64,000 nt of DNA from Aureimonas phyllosphaerae (GCF_900113065.1 NZ_FOOA01000010.1:62001-126000), one strand, 5' to 3'; positions 25,975 through 33,910 are shown, numbered from the stretch's first letter. The notes: a model not told the origin generated them from the sequence alone. Made by a program: numbers and translations.

Positions 25975-26694
25975 ATTCTCGACGCACCCGACAGGCAGAC
26001 CAGGCAGGCGAGCGCCGCGCGCGACGAACTGGCCCTCGGCAACGTCGCCGAGCGGCCGGCCGACGCGTTCGACCGCGCGCAGGTCCATTCGCGGCGCGTG
26101 CGCTGGCTCAAGATCGGCCTGCCGCTGGTCGCCAGCGCCATCGTCCTCGCCGGCGCGGTCACCATCTGGCTGGCGCGCAGCCTGCCCGCCGACATCGCCT
26201 TCGCCTCGACCTCGATCGAGGACGGCCGCCTTGTGATGCGCGACCCGCGCATGTCGGGCGTCGACGGCAACGACCGACCCTTCTCGATGGTGGCGAGCCG
26301 CGCGATCCAGGCACTCGGCGGCTCCAGCATCGATCTCGAGGGCGTGCGGGCCAATCTGACGGTGGACGACAGCACGACGGCCGAACTGACCGCCGCGAAG
26401 GGCCGGTTCGACACCCGCACCAACATGCTGCGGCTCTACGACCAGATCGCGGTCGACACGACGAGCGGCATCCGCATTCGCATGCAGAGCGCCGACGTGT
26501 CGCTCGAGGGCGGCTCCCTGACCGGCACCGGCCCGGTCGAGATCTCGACCAGCGACCAGCGCCTGGAAGCGGGCAACGTCTCCATCTCGGACGGCGGCAA
26601 GACGCTGTCCTTCGGCAACCGGGTCAAGCTGACCCTTCTTCCGCAGTCCCTTCCCACCGGGGGCGAGGCCCCCTCGAGCGAGCCAGGACCATGA
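25975..26694 (+). CDS. lptC: LptC, LPS export periplasmic protein (start uncertain)
   Basis: Inner-membrane-anchored protein that links LptB2FG to LptA. The membrane helix WLKIGLPLVASAIVLAGAVTIWLA is followed by the LptC beta-jellyroll (SIEDGRLVMRDPRMSGVDGNDRPFSMVASRAIQ). The frame stays strongly coding upstream of the first GTG (26098): about 37 of 39 codons end in G or C, and the peptide DAFDRAQVHSRRVRWLK fits the rhizobial LptC N-terminus. No ATG, GTG or TTG occurs between the in-frame stop at 25897 and 26098. ATT at 25975 follows GGAG by eight bases and is my best guess; GTG 26098 is the conservative choice (198 aa). Confidence 0.75.
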   Translation: MLDAPDRQTRQASAARDELALGNVAERPADAFDRAQVHSRRVRWLKIGLPLVASAIVLAGAVTIWLARSLPADIAFASTSIEDGRLVMRDPRMSGVDGNDRPFSMVASRAIQALGGSSIDLEGVRANLTVDDSTTAELTAAKGRFDTRTNMLRLYDQIAVDTTSGIRIRMQSADVSLEGGSLTGTGPVEISTSDQRLEAGNVSISDGGKTLSFGNRVKLTLLPQSLPTGGEAPSSEPGP

Positions 26695-27305
26695 CATCGA
26701 TCCATCGCCTGCCCGTCGTGCTGGCCATCCTCGGAACGCTCGCCCTCGCCGGGGCAGCCGGCGCGCAGCAGCAGTCGCAGGGCTTCGGCAACTCCTTCGG
26801 GGGCCTGCAGGTCAAGGGCGACCAACCGGTCGCCATCGAATCGAACCAGCTCGACGTCGACGATGGCCAGTCGCTCGCTACCTTCTCGGGCGACGTCAGC
26901 GTGCGCCAGGGCCCGACCTCGATGAATGCCGAGAAGCTTCTGGTCTATTACGTACGCAATAAGGAGGGCGAAGCGCAGCCGGCCGCCCAGCGCTCCAACA
27001 TGCCGGGCGGCTCGGGCGACATCAGCCGCCTCGAGGCCACCGGCAAGGTGACGATCCGCTCGGCCGACCAGGTGGCGACCGCCAACAAGGCAGAGTTCGA
27101 CATGGCGACGCAGGTGGCACTGCTGACCGGCGACGTGGTGCTCAGCCAGGGCAAGAACGTGGCGACCGGCTGCGTCCTGCGCATCCAGATGGACACCGGC
27201 GTCGCGCGCCTGCAGAGCAACAACTGCAACGGCGCCTCGGGCGGCGGCGGGCGGGTGCGCATGCTTCTGTCGCCGGGCGCGAACGGCGCCGCCGGCACCA
27301 ACTGA
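26691..27305 (+). CDS. lptA: LptA, LPS transport periplasmic protein
   Basis: 204 aa. Signal peptide 1-25 ending AAGAQ. The OstA/LptA repeat begins QPVAIESNQLDVDDGQSLATFSGDVSVRQG and continues with ISRLEATGKVTIRSADQVATANKAEFD and VALLTGDVVLSQG, the jellyroll that carries LPS across the periplasm. Two cysteines near the C-terminus (GCVLRI and NNCNG) could form a disulfide. The ATG at 26691 overlaps the lptC stop (ATGA). Confidence 0.93.
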   Translation: MTSIHRLPVVLAILGTLALAGAAGAQQQSQGFGNSFGGLQVKGDQPVAIESNQLDVDDGQSLATFSGDVSVRQGPTSMNAEKLLVYYVRNKEGEAQPAAQRSNMPGGSGDISRLEATGKVTIRSADQVATANKAEFDMATQVALLTGDVVLSQGKNVATGCVLRIQMDTGVARLQSNNCNGASGGGGRVRMLLSPGANGAAGTN

Positions 27306-27372
27306 CGCCTCTCCCTGCTTGATTCCCCGGGCGGCATGGCCTCGTGCCGGTCGCCCAGACCCCGGACGCTTC

Positions 27373-28185
27373 GTGGCCGATCAGATCGACACCCCCACTC
27401 GCCGTCCCCTCGGCGATCTCCGCGAGACCGCCATGCCCGGCGAGGCGCGGGCACATCCGTCCGCCGGCACGCTGGTGGCGCGCGGCATCACCAAGACCTA
27501 CCGAGGCCGGCGGGTCGTCGACAGCGTCGACGTCGCCGTGCGGCGCGGCGAGGCGGTCGGGCTTCTCGGCCCGAACGGCGCGGGCAAGACCACCTGCTTC
27601 TACATGATCACCGGCCTCGTGCCGGTCGACGGCGGGCGCATCGAGCTCGACGGCCACGACATCACCGGCGTGCCCATGTACCGGCGCGCGCGCCTTGGGA
27701 TCGGCTACCTGCCGCAGGAGGCCTCGATCTTCCGCGGCCTGTCGGTGGAGGACAATATCCGCGCCGTGCTCGAGATGGTCGAGCCCTCGAAGGCGGAGCG
27801 CGAGCGCCAACTCACTGCGCTTCTGGAGGAGTTCCACATCGGGCACCTGCGCAAGCAGCCCTCGACCGCGCTGTCCGGCGGCGAGCGGCGGCGCTGCGAG
27901 ATCGCGCGCGCGCTCGCCTCGCGCCCGACCTTCATGCTGCTCGACGAGCCCTTCGCGGGCGTCGATCCGATCGCCGTCGCCGACATCCAGGAACTCGTGC
28001 GGCACCTCACGCGACGCGGGATCGGCGTCCTCATCACCGACCACAACGTGCGCGAGACGCTGGGGCTCATCGACCGCGCCTACATCATGCACGCCGGCGC
28101 CGTCCTTACCCACGGCGCGCCGCAGGACATCGTGGACAATCCCGACGTCCGGCGAATCTATCTCGGCGAGCAGTTCACCTATTGA
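27373..28185 (+). CDS. lptB: LptB, LPS export ABC ATPase
   Basis: About 270 aa. Complete ABC ATPase: Walker A GLLGPNGAGKTT, Q-loop GYLPQEASIFRGL, signature LSGGERRRCEIARAL, Walker B FMLLDEPFAGVDP and H-switch TDHNVRE. It powers LPS extraction with LptF and LptG, which are not in the window. The start is GTG 27373 or ATG 27433; neither has a strong ribosome binding site, and the codons between are only mildly biased. It lies 67 bases after lptA and 108 before rpoN, the standard rhizobial lptCAB-rpoN order. Confidence 0.95.
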   Translation: MADQIDTPTRRPLGDLRETAMPGEARAHPSAGTLVARGITKTYRGRRVVDSVDVAVRRGEAVGLLGPNGAGKTTCFYMITGLVPVDGGRIELDGHDITGVPMYRRARLGIGYLPQEASIFRGLSVEDNIRAVLEMVEPSKAERERQLTALLEEFHIGHLRKQPSTALSGGERRRCEIARALASRPTFMLLDEPFAGVDPIAVADIQELVRHLTRRGIGVLITDHNVRETLGLIDRAYIMHAGAVLTHGAPQDIVDNPDVRRIYLGEQFTY

Positions 28186-28209
28186 CGATTTCCAACGCGG
28201 CGCTAGCGC

Positions 28210-28245
28210 GCTTGTCTTGACAAGCAAGATGCGGACCAGTTTCCT
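28210..28245 (+). promoter_or_regulatory. Candidate rpoN promoter with inverted repeat over the -35 box
   Basis: A perfect consensus -35 TTGACA (28217-28222) is embedded in an inverted repeat GCTTGTC-TT-GACAAGC (28210-28225). With a 17-base spacer the -10 would be TTTCCT, which is weak. It is in the lptB-rpoN gap, 49-84 bases before the rpoN start. Confidence 0.45.
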
Positions 28246-28293
28246 TTCGAGGCTTGCCCCTGGCTGACGGGCGCCCTGGAAGGGAGGATCGCC

Positions 28294-29745
28294 GTGAACT
28301 TGTCGATGAACCTCCAGGTGCGTCAGAGCCAGTCGCTCACGATGACGCCCCAGCTTCTGCAGTCGATCCGGCTTCTGCAGTTCCACCACGTCGAGCTTCT
28401 CGCCTTCCTGCAGCGCGAGGCCGACGCGAACCCGCTTCTCGAGCTCGTGCCGCCCGCCGAAGCTGCCCCGCCGGTGCCGCCGACGGAGCCGGCCGTTCCA
28501 ACCACCGATCCCGTGCCGCTGTCCGGCTGGCAGGACGACGGTTCGGCGTTCCGGGACGGCGCCGGGCCCGAGGGTGAGCACCATGCGGACGCCGCCGACC
28601 GGCTCCTCGACACGCGCGGGGCGGGCTCCGCGGCGCCCGGCCCCGATGCGGGGTCCTGGGAAGACCGGATCGGCGAAGATGCGCCTTCGCTGCACGCTCA
28701 TGCGCTCGCCGAGATCGCGGAGGTCTTTGCACAGGGCGAGGAGCGTCGATTGGCCGAGCTTTGGTTCGCCGATCTCGACGCCTCCGGCTTCCTCGATGCC
28801 GAACTCGGTCTGCCGGCCGACCTCCTGCCGCTTCTCGTCCGGCTTCAGGACGAGGCCGAGCCGGCCGGGCTCTTCGCCCGCTCGCTGGAGGAGTGCCTGG
28901 CGATCCAGCTCCGCCGGCGCGACCGGTTCGACCCGGTGATGGCAACGGTGATCGCCAATCTGCCGCTTCTCGCCAAGCGGGACTTTGCGGCCCTCTCGCG
29001 CCTCACCGGCGAGAGCGAGGCGGAGCTTCTCGACATCCTCGGCGAGATCCGCGCCCTCGACCCGCGGCCAGGCTCCGCCTTCTCGCTCGACGCGCCGGCG
29101 GTCGTCGTGCCCGATGCGGTCGTGACGCGCGAGGCGGCGGCGCCGAACGGCTGGCGGGTGTCGCTCAACCCGGAAGCCTTCCCGCGCCTTCGGGTTCATC
29201 TGGAGCGTGGCGGAGTGTCCGGCGCCGAGGAGCGGACGTTCCTTGCCCAATGCCGGCAGTCCGCCGGCTGGCTGCAGCGCTCGCTCGAGGGGCGTGCGCG
29301 CACCATCCTGAAAGTGGCCGACGAGATCGTGCGCCAGCAGAGCGCCTTCCTGTCGCGCGGCGGCGGCCATCTGAAGCCGATGACGCTGATGGACGTGGCG
29401 GCGGCCGTCGGCATGCACGAATCGACGATCAGCCGCGTCACCGCCGGCAAGTATCTCGCGACACCGCGCGGGACGATGGAGATGAAGGCCTTCTTCTCCG
29501 GGGCGATCGCCGCCAGCGACGGGGGCGACGCGCATTCGGCCGAAAGCGTGAAGCTGCGCATCCGCGCGCTCGTCGCCGCGGAGGGCGCCGGCGGCGTCCT
29601 GTCCGACGACGATATCGCCGCGCGGCTGAAGGAGGAGGGCATCGATCTCGCCCGGCGCACCGTCGCCAAATACCGCGAGGCGCTCGGCATCGCCTCCTCG
29701 GTGCAGCGGCGCCGCGAGATGAAGGCGCGCCGGCTCGCCGTCTGA
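28294..29745 (+). CDS. rpoN: RpoN, sigma-54 factor
   Basis: 483 aa. Region I is the Gln/Leu-rich activator-interacting segment (QVRQSQSLTMTPQLLQSIRLLQFHHVEL, about 8-35), followed by an acidic Pro-rich linker and the core-binding domain. The C-terminal helix-turn-helix (AAAVGMHESTISRVTAGKYLATPRG) and the invariant RpoN box ARRTVAKYRE near the end recognise -24/-12 promoters. GTG start at 28294 with GGGAGG upstream. It controls nitrogen and related regulons. hpf and ptsN follow, the classical rpoN cluster. Confidence 0.97.
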   Translation: MNLSMNLQVRQSQSLTMTPQLLQSIRLLQFHHVELLAFLQREADANPLLELVPPAEAAPPVPPTEPAVPTTDPVPLSGWQDDGSAFRDGAGPEGEHHADAADRLLDTRGAGSAAPGPDAGSWEDRIGEDAPSLHAHALAEIAEVFAQGEERRLAELWFADLDASGFLDAELGLPADLLPLLVRLQDEAEPAGLFARSLEECLAIQLRRRDRFDPVMATVIANLPLLAKRDFAALSRLTGESEAELLDILGEIRALDPRPGSAFSLDAPAVVVPDAVVTREAAAPNGWRVSLNPEAFPRLRVHLERGGVSGAEERTFLAQCRQSAGWLQRSLEGRARTILKVADEIVRQQSAFLSRGGGHLKPMTLMDVAAAVGMHESTISRVTAGKYLATPRGTMEMKAFFSGAIAASDGGDAHSAESVKLRIRALVAAEGAGGVLSDDDIAARLKEEGIDLARRTVAKYREALGIASSVQRRREMKARRLAV

Positions 29746-29909
29746 CGCGTTCCGGGATTTTTGAGCGCGCGGGCCTTGGCCCCGTCACCGATTTGGGATC
29801 GAATGATTCCCCCGGCAGGCCGGAACGAAATGGTCGCGCGAAGTCTTCGATATGACGGCGACCAAGAGCCTTCGAAGGCCCGTCGCCGGACGAATGGAAG
29901 GAGACACGA

Positions 29910-30485
29910 ATGGGACTTCGCGTATCGGGCCGACACATGGACGTCGGCGAAGCCTTTCGCTCGCGCATCGAGGATCGGCTGAACGACTTGGTCGCCAAGT
30001 ACTTCGACGGAAATTTCTCCGGCGCCACCGTTCTGTCCAAGGAGGGCGCGCGCTACAGCGCGGACATCACGCTCCATCTGGACAGCGGCGTCGACTTTCA
30101 GGCCACCGCCGATACCCACGACCCGGAATCGAGCTTCACCGAAGCGTCCGAAAAGATCGAGAAGCGCCTGCGACGCTACAAGCGCCGCCTGAAGGACCAC
30201 AAGGCGAACGCAGCGGCATCGCGCGAGATCGCCTACACGGTCATCAGCTCGGTGCCCGAGGAGGATGACGAGGTGCCGGAGGATTTCGCGCCCGCGGTGA
30301 TCGCCGAGACCTCGCTCGTCATGGGCACGATGAGCGTCGCCAGCGCCGTGATGGAACTCGACCGCCGCGACGGGCCGGTCGTGGTGTTCAAGAACGGCGC
30401 CACGGAGGAGGTCAACATCGTCTACCGCCGCCCGGACGGCAATGTCGGCTGGATCGACCCCTCGACATTGCGGGCCCGGGTCTGA
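29910..30485 (+). CDS. hpf: Long-form ribosome hibernation promoting factor (HPF)
   Basis: 191 aa. The N-terminal S30AE domain (about 1-105, VSGRHMDVGEAFRSRIEDRLNDLVAKYF) binds the decoding region of the 30S subunit. The C-terminal dimerisation domain (about 130-190) carries ALITMSVASAVMELDRRDGPVVVFKNG-like sequence and the terminal YRRPDGNVGWIDP. The long form dimerises 70S ribosomes into 100S particles. Start ATG 29910 with GGAAGGAG upstream. Position after rpoN is the reason such proteins were once called sigma-54 modulation proteins. Confidence 0.95.
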   Translation: MGLRVSGRHMDVGEAFRSRIEDRLNDLVAKYFDGNFSGATVLSKEGARYSADITLHLDSGVDFQATADTHDPESSFTEASEKIEKRLRRYKRRLKDHKANAAASREIAYTVISSVPEEDDEVPEDFAPAVIAETSLVMGTMSVASAVMELDRRDGPVVVFKNGATEEVNIVYRRPDGNVGWIDPSTLRARV

Positions 30486-30504
30486 TACCCGCCGCACGGA
30501 TGAT

Positions 30505-30530
30505 CGGCCGGACCCCAAAAGGTCCGGCCG
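30505..30530 (+). terminator. Hairpin after hpf
   Basis: Perfect 10-base stem CGGCCGGACC / GGTCCGGCCG with the loop CCAAAA, 20 bases after the hpf stop. Only ACGTTT follows, so it may attenuate or protect the 3' end rather than fully terminate before ptsN. Confidence 0.5.
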
Positions 30531-30631
30531 ACGTTTATCGGCGTGTCCGGGAAGGGCTGCGCAAGGTTTGTCCGGCACGATCATCCCCGCCGAGGGCTGC
30601 GCGGACCGGTTGAGCGGAAGGCATTGACGAC

Positions 30632-31096
30632 GTGGAGCTGGCCGAACTGATCCGGGAGGACGCGATCCTTCCCTCGCTGAAGGCGCATTCCAAGAAGCAG
30701 GTGCTGCAGGACCTTTCCGAGCGCGCCGCCGCGCTGAGCGGGCTCGACGCACGCGACATCTTCGAGACCGTGATCGCCCGCGAGAAGCTCGGCTCCACCG
30801 GCATCGGCCACGGCATCGCCATTCCGCACGGCAAGATCTCCGGTGTCCAGCGCATCCAGGGCGTCTTCGCGCGCCTTGCCAAGCCGATCGACTTCGAGGC
30901 GCTGGACGACCAGCCCGTCGACCTCGTCTTCCTCCTGATCGCGCCGGAAGGCTCGGGCGCCGACCACCTCAAGGCCCTCTCGAAGATCGCCCGCCTCCTG
31001 CGCGATCCGCGCACGGTGAACGAGCTGCGCGCCTCGCGCGACGCGAGCTCGCTCCACCACCTAATGACCCATCAGGCGCCGCCGCACGCGGCCTGA
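30632..31096 (+). CDS. ptsN: PtsN, nitrogen PTS enzyme IIA
   Basis: 154 aa. Phosphoryl acceptor His66 lies in GIGHGIAIPHGK, the family hallmark. It takes phosphate from an NPr/HPr-type carrier and acts as a regulator (potassium transport, stringent response, carbon/nitrogen balance) rather than in sugar uptake. GTG start at 30632. It follows rpoN-hpf, and the HPr, EIIA-Man and HPr kinase encoded at 39000-40423 are probably partners. EI-Ntr (PtsP) is not in the window. Confidence 0.95.
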   Translation: MELAELIREDAILPSLKAHSKKQVLQDLSERAAALSGLDARDIFETVIAREKLGSTGIGHGIAIPHGKISGVQRIQGVFARLAKPIDFEALDDQPVDLVFLLIAPEGSGADHLKALSKIARLLRDPRTVNELRASRDASSLHHLMTHQAPPHAA

Positions 31097-31107
31097 CGAG
31101 CGCGCAG

Positions 31108-31139
31108 GAAAAAACCGGCGCGGACAGGGTCCGGCCGGT
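31108..31139 (-). terminator. Rho-independent terminator of the Hsp20-DUF1150 operon
   Basis: Left-reading hairpin with arms GTCCGCGCCGGT / ACCGGCCGGAC (one bulged base), followed by TTTTTT. It lies 26 bases after the DUF1150 stop and also sits in the convergent gap with ptsN. Confidence 0.7.
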
Positions 31140-31164
31140 CTCTCATCGCCTTATCGGTGCCAGG

Positions 31165-31413
31165 TCAGTGAATGCTGACCGTCAGCAGTTCGTTCTCGGT
31201 AGCGCTCGCCAGGATTGAACCGCGGTCGTCGGAGACCGCCAGCGGCGTTCCGTCGGCGGAGAACAGCGCCCAGAGCTTCAGCCCCGGACGGATCGACTGG
31301 GCGGAAGGGAAACGGGCACGGATGTCGTCGGACGACATGCGGCGCAGATAAGCCAGATGCCCCTCGCCGATGGAGGCGAGGTCGGACGGGGTGATCGAAT
31401 TCGTACGGGTCAT
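31165..31413 (-). CDS. DUF1150 family protein
   Basis: 82 aa. Small soluble protein with the DUF1150 pattern: LASIGEGHLAYLRRMSSDDI, then LKLWALFSADGTPLAVSDDRGSILASATENELLTVSIH. The function is not known, but the gene regularly follows Hsp20 genes in alphaproteobacteria, as here (43 bases after it). The ATG at 31413 has AGGAG at ideal spacing; an in-frame start 21 bases earlier is less likely. Confidence 0.85.
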   Translation of the reverse strand: MTRTNSITPSDLASIGEGHLAYLRRMSSDDIRARFPSAQSIRPGLKLWALFSADGTPLAVSDDRGSILASATENELLTVSIH

Positions 31414-31456
31414 GGGCGTCTCCTGTAGAGGCAAACGGGAGATCGGGTCCGAGGTT

Positions 31457-31912
31457 TCAATCCTCGACGGTAATCTCGATCTTTTTCACAACGCGCTCTG
31501 GCTCGGGCTTCACGAGATCAATCATCAGAAGACCGTTCTTCAGCTGGGCGCCGAGGATGCGCATGCCGTCCGCGAAGAGAAAGCTCTTCTGGAACTGGCG
31601 TGCGGCGATCCCCCGATGAAGGAAATCGCGCTCCTCCCGGTCGCTCTGCGAGCCCCGGATCGTCAGCTGGTTGTCTTCCGTCGTGATCTCGAGGTCTTCC
31701 GTCTGGAAGCCGGCGACCGCAAGCGTGATGCGAATGGCGGGTTCCCCGCCGGTCCCGTCGCGCGCAGCGCCTTCGCGCTCGCCCGGGGCACGGATGCGCT
31801 CGATGTTGAACGGGGGATAGCCATCGCTGGCCTTGCCCATCCGCTCGAGCATCCGCTCCACCCCGTCGAAACCGAGAAGCAGCGGACTAGAAAACGGCGT
31901 CATCCTGTTCAT
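31457..31912 (-). CDS. Hsp20/alpha-crystallin family small heat-shock protein
   Basis: 151 aa. ATP-independent holdase. The alpha-crystallin domain spans about 38-140 (YPPFNIERI ... IRITLAVAGFQTEDLEITTEDNQLTIRGSQ ... FLHRGIAARQFQKSFLFADGMRILGAQLKNGLLMIDL), with the IRGSQ strand and the pairing loop intact. The C-terminal I-x-I motif appears as IEITV. The N-terminus MNRMTPFSSPLLLGFDGVERMLERM fits the rhizobial class. Start ATG 31912. A promoter-like sequence and a folded leader lie upstream, consistent with heat control. Confidence 0.93.
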   Translation of the reverse strand: MNRMTPFSSPLLLGFDGVERMLERMGKASDGYPPFNIERIRAPGEREGAARDGTGGEPAIRITLAVAGFQTEDLEITTEDNQLTIRGSQSDREERDFLHRGIAARQFQKSFLFADGMRILGAQLKNGLLMIDLVKPEPERVVKKIEITVED

Positions 31913-31985
31913 GTCACGGCAAGCCCTTGTCTCAAGCGACTTGTCGGTCGGGGCCCTGATGCGGCACCCCGCTCGACCTGTCCGA

Positions 31986-32014
31986 GATATGGCGACCCGA
32001 AGGGCTGCGTTCAA
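31986..32014 (-). promoter_or_regulatory. Candidate promoter of the Hsp20 operon
   Basis: Left-reading TTGAAC (-35), 17-base spacer, CATATC (-10). The predicted transcript start is near 31979, giving a leader of about 65 bases. The boxes could serve the housekeeping sigma factor or RpoH. Confidence 0.5.
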
Positions 32015-32081
32015 TGCGCGCCGCCCCTCTGCGGCCCCGTCATCATTGAGCGCCTCAAAGATTGACGAAGGCTTGTCCCTC

Positions 32082-32573
32082 TCAGGTCACCGGACCCGGC
32101 TTGAACTGCATGGCCACGCCGTTGATGCAGTGACGCTTGCCGGTCGGGGGCGGCCCGTCATCGAAGACATGACCGAGATGGCCACCGCAGCGCGCGCAAT
32201 GCACCTCGGTGCGTGGATAGACCAGGACGTAGTCGGTCCGGTTGCCGATCGCCCCGGCGACTGGCGCCCAGAAGCTCGGCCAGCCCGTTCCCGAATCGAA
32301 CTTCGTGGCGGACGAATAGAGCGCGTTGTCGCAGCCCGCGCAGTGGAAGAGGCCGCTCGTCTTCACATTGTTGAGCGGGCTCGAATAGGGCCGTTCGGTC
32401 GCCTCCTGGCGCAGCACCGCGTACTGGTCGGAGGTCAGGCGGCTCTTCCAGTCGGCGTCGCTCAGGGTGAAGGGAAAGGTTTCCGCTCGGGCCGCGCCGC
32501 CGCCCCGCAGCGCGAGGGCTGAAGCCCCGAGCCCGAAGGCCGCGAAGCCGAGAAGGAACTGTCGACGCTGCAT
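32082..32573 (-). CDS. msrB: Tat-exported peptide methionine-(R)-S-oxide reductase MsrB
   Basis: 163 aa. The N-terminus MQRRQFLLGFAAFGLGASALAL is a twin-arginine signal, so the enzyme should work in the periplasm. Zinc ligands Cys78, Cys81, Cys126 and Cys129 are intact, and the catalytic cysteine is Cys149 (GKRHCINGVA). The usual resolving cysteine in SGCGWPSF is replaced by Thr96 (SGTGWPSF), so recycling must use another route. Start ATG 32573 with GGGAG upstream. A fasciclin-domain gene lies upstream in the same direction, separated by a strong terminator. Confidence 0.93.
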   Translation of the reverse strand: MQRRQFLLGFAAFGLGASALALRGGGAARAETFPFTLSDADWKSRLTSDQYAVLRQEATERPYSSPLNNVKTSGLFHCAGCDNALYSSATKFDSGTGWPSFWAPVAGAIGNRTDYVLVYPRTEVHCARCGGHLGHVFDDGPPPTGKRHCINGVAMQFKPGPVT

Positions 32574-32606
32574 GGCATGGCTCCCGTGCGTGATGGATGA
32601 AACGGA

Positions 32607-32640
32607 GACGGCCCCGCCCCCATGTGGAGGCGGGGCCGTC
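32607..32640 (-). terminator. Strong hairpin terminator after the fasciclin gene
   Basis: Perfect 12-base stem GACGGCCCCGCC / GGCGGGGCCGTC with a 10-base loop, 19 bases past the stop at 32660, followed by TCCGTTTC. It separates the fasciclin gene from msrB. Confidence 0.7.
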
Positions 32641-32659
32641 GGCAATCCATAAGACTTGA

Positions 32660-33217
32660 TCAGGGCATCAGTACGGTGTCGATGACGTGCACGACGCCGT
32701 TCTTCTGCATCACGTCGGCCTGGGTGACGGTCGCGACATTGCCCTTGGCGTCGGTGATCGTCAGCTTCTTGCCCTTCATCGCGAGCGTCAGGGTCTCGCC
32801 CTCGACGGTCTTCACGACATGCTTGCCGCCGTCGTCCTTGATCATCTTCATCGCCGCCTCGGCCGTCGCCTTGGCCGGAACGACATGGTAGGTCAGGATC
32901 TTCGTCAGCATCGCCTTGTTCTCGGGCTTCACCAGCATCTCGACGGTGCCGGCCGGCAGCTTGGCGAAGGCCTTGTCGTCGGGCGCGAAGACCGTGAAGG
33001 GACCCTTGCCGTCGAGCGTCTTGACGAGGCCGGCCGCCTTCACCGCCGCCACCAGCGTCTTCAGGTTCTTGGCGTTCGGGGCATTCTCGGCGATCGTCTT
33101 GGAGGCGTACATCGGCGCGCCGCCGACCATCACGCTCTTGCCCTGCGCCATCGCGCCACCGGCCGTGCCGAGGAGGAGCGAGGCGACGACGACACTGCGG
33201 AACAGCTTGGAGATCAT
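32660..33217 (-). CDS. Secreted fasciclin (FAS1) domain protein
   Basis: 185 aa. Signal peptide about 1-24 (VVVASLLLGTAGGAMAQ). A single FAS1 domain (about 45-183) with the two conserved blocks GPFTVFAPDDKAFAKLP and NGVVHVIDTVLMP, and YHVVPAKATAEA between them. FAS1 proteins mediate adhesion or surface interactions; in rhizobia some are symbiosis-related, but nothing here shows that. The ATG at 33217 has AGGGG upstream. A single-gene unit ending in a strong terminator. Confidence 0.93.
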   Translation of the reverse strand: MISKLFRSVVVASLLLGTAGGAMAQGKSVMVGGAPMYASKTIAENAPNAKNLKTLVAAVKAAGLVKTLDGKGPFTVFAPDDKAFAKLPAGTVEMLVKPENKAMLTKILTYHVVPAKATAEAAMKMIKDDGGKHVVKTVEGETLTLAMKGKKLTITDAKGNVATVTQADVMQKNGVVHVIDTVLMP

Positions 33218-33342
33218 GGGTCCGTTTCCCCTGTTGGTGCCCTCCCATCGAGGGGCATCAGGAGCTACGAGGGCGATGATGCGCCGGATGCAGAAAAAAT
33301 GATCCGCGATCAACTTTTGTTTAGGAGCCGTCCGACGGGACG

Positions 33343-33786
33343 TCAGTCGTCGACGCGGCCGCGCATCCGTTTGACGGTCGAGCGCCCCTTCTTCGCCTCC
33401 AGCCGCCGCTCCACCGAGCCGCGCGTCGGCCGCGTCTTCTTGCGCGGCGGCGGGGGCGGCACGAGCGCCTCGCGCACGAGGGCGACGAGCCGCTCGCGCG
33501 CGTCCTCGCGGTTGCGCTCCTGCGTGCGGAAGCGGGAGGCCTCGATCAGCACCTCCCCGGCCTTGGTCGCGCGCTGACCCGCAAGGCGCAGAAGCCGCGC
33601 CTTCACCTCGTCGCCAAGAACCGTGGACGCGGCGCCGGCAAAGCGCAGCTGAACCGCGGTCGCCACCTTGTTGACGTTCTGGCCGCCGGGCCCGGCCGAG
33701 CGGATGAAGCTCTCCTCGAGCTCGTCGTCGGGAATGGTGATGCGGGCGTTCACGGGCAGGCCTTTGGCGGAACCGGGCTCTGCCAT
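33343..33786 (-). CDS. arfB: ArfB, alternative ribosome-rescue factor (class I release-factor like)
   Basis: 147 aa. The release-factor catalytic domain has the GGQ tripeptide at 34-36 (SAGPGGQNVNKVATAVQL), which hydrolyses peptidyl-tRNA. The C-terminal basic tail (RKKTRPTRGSVERRLEAKKGRSTVKRMRGR) enters the empty mRNA channel of stalled ribosomes, the defining feature of ArfB/YaeJ. Start ATG 33786 with GAGGAG ten bases upstream. Stands alone between pckA and the fasciclin gene. Confidence 0.95.
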   Translation of the reverse strand: MAEPGSAKGLPVNARITIPDDELEESFIRSAGPGGQNVNKVATAVQLRFAGAASTVLGDEVKARLLRLAGQRATKAGEVLIEASRFRTQERNREDARERLVALVREALVPPPPPRKKTRPTRGSVERRLEAKKGRSTVKRMRGRVDD

Positions 33787-33851
33787 GGGTCGTGTCTCCT
33801 CGAGCGTTCGCGGCGGCAACGCCGCCATCTCACCCGTGGTTGCCGCAAACG

Positions 33852-33887
33852 AAAGGGGCCCGCAACCCGAAGGTCGCGAGCCCCTTT
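33852..33887 (-). terminator. Hairpin terminator after pckA
   Basis: Arms AAAGGGGC / GCCCCTTT with an inner CGC/GCG extension, 24 bases downstream of the pckA stop reading left; the 3' arm ends TTTCGTTTG. Confidence 0.5.
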
Positions 33888-33910
33888 GCCTCCTCCCAGA
33901 GGACTCTTCG

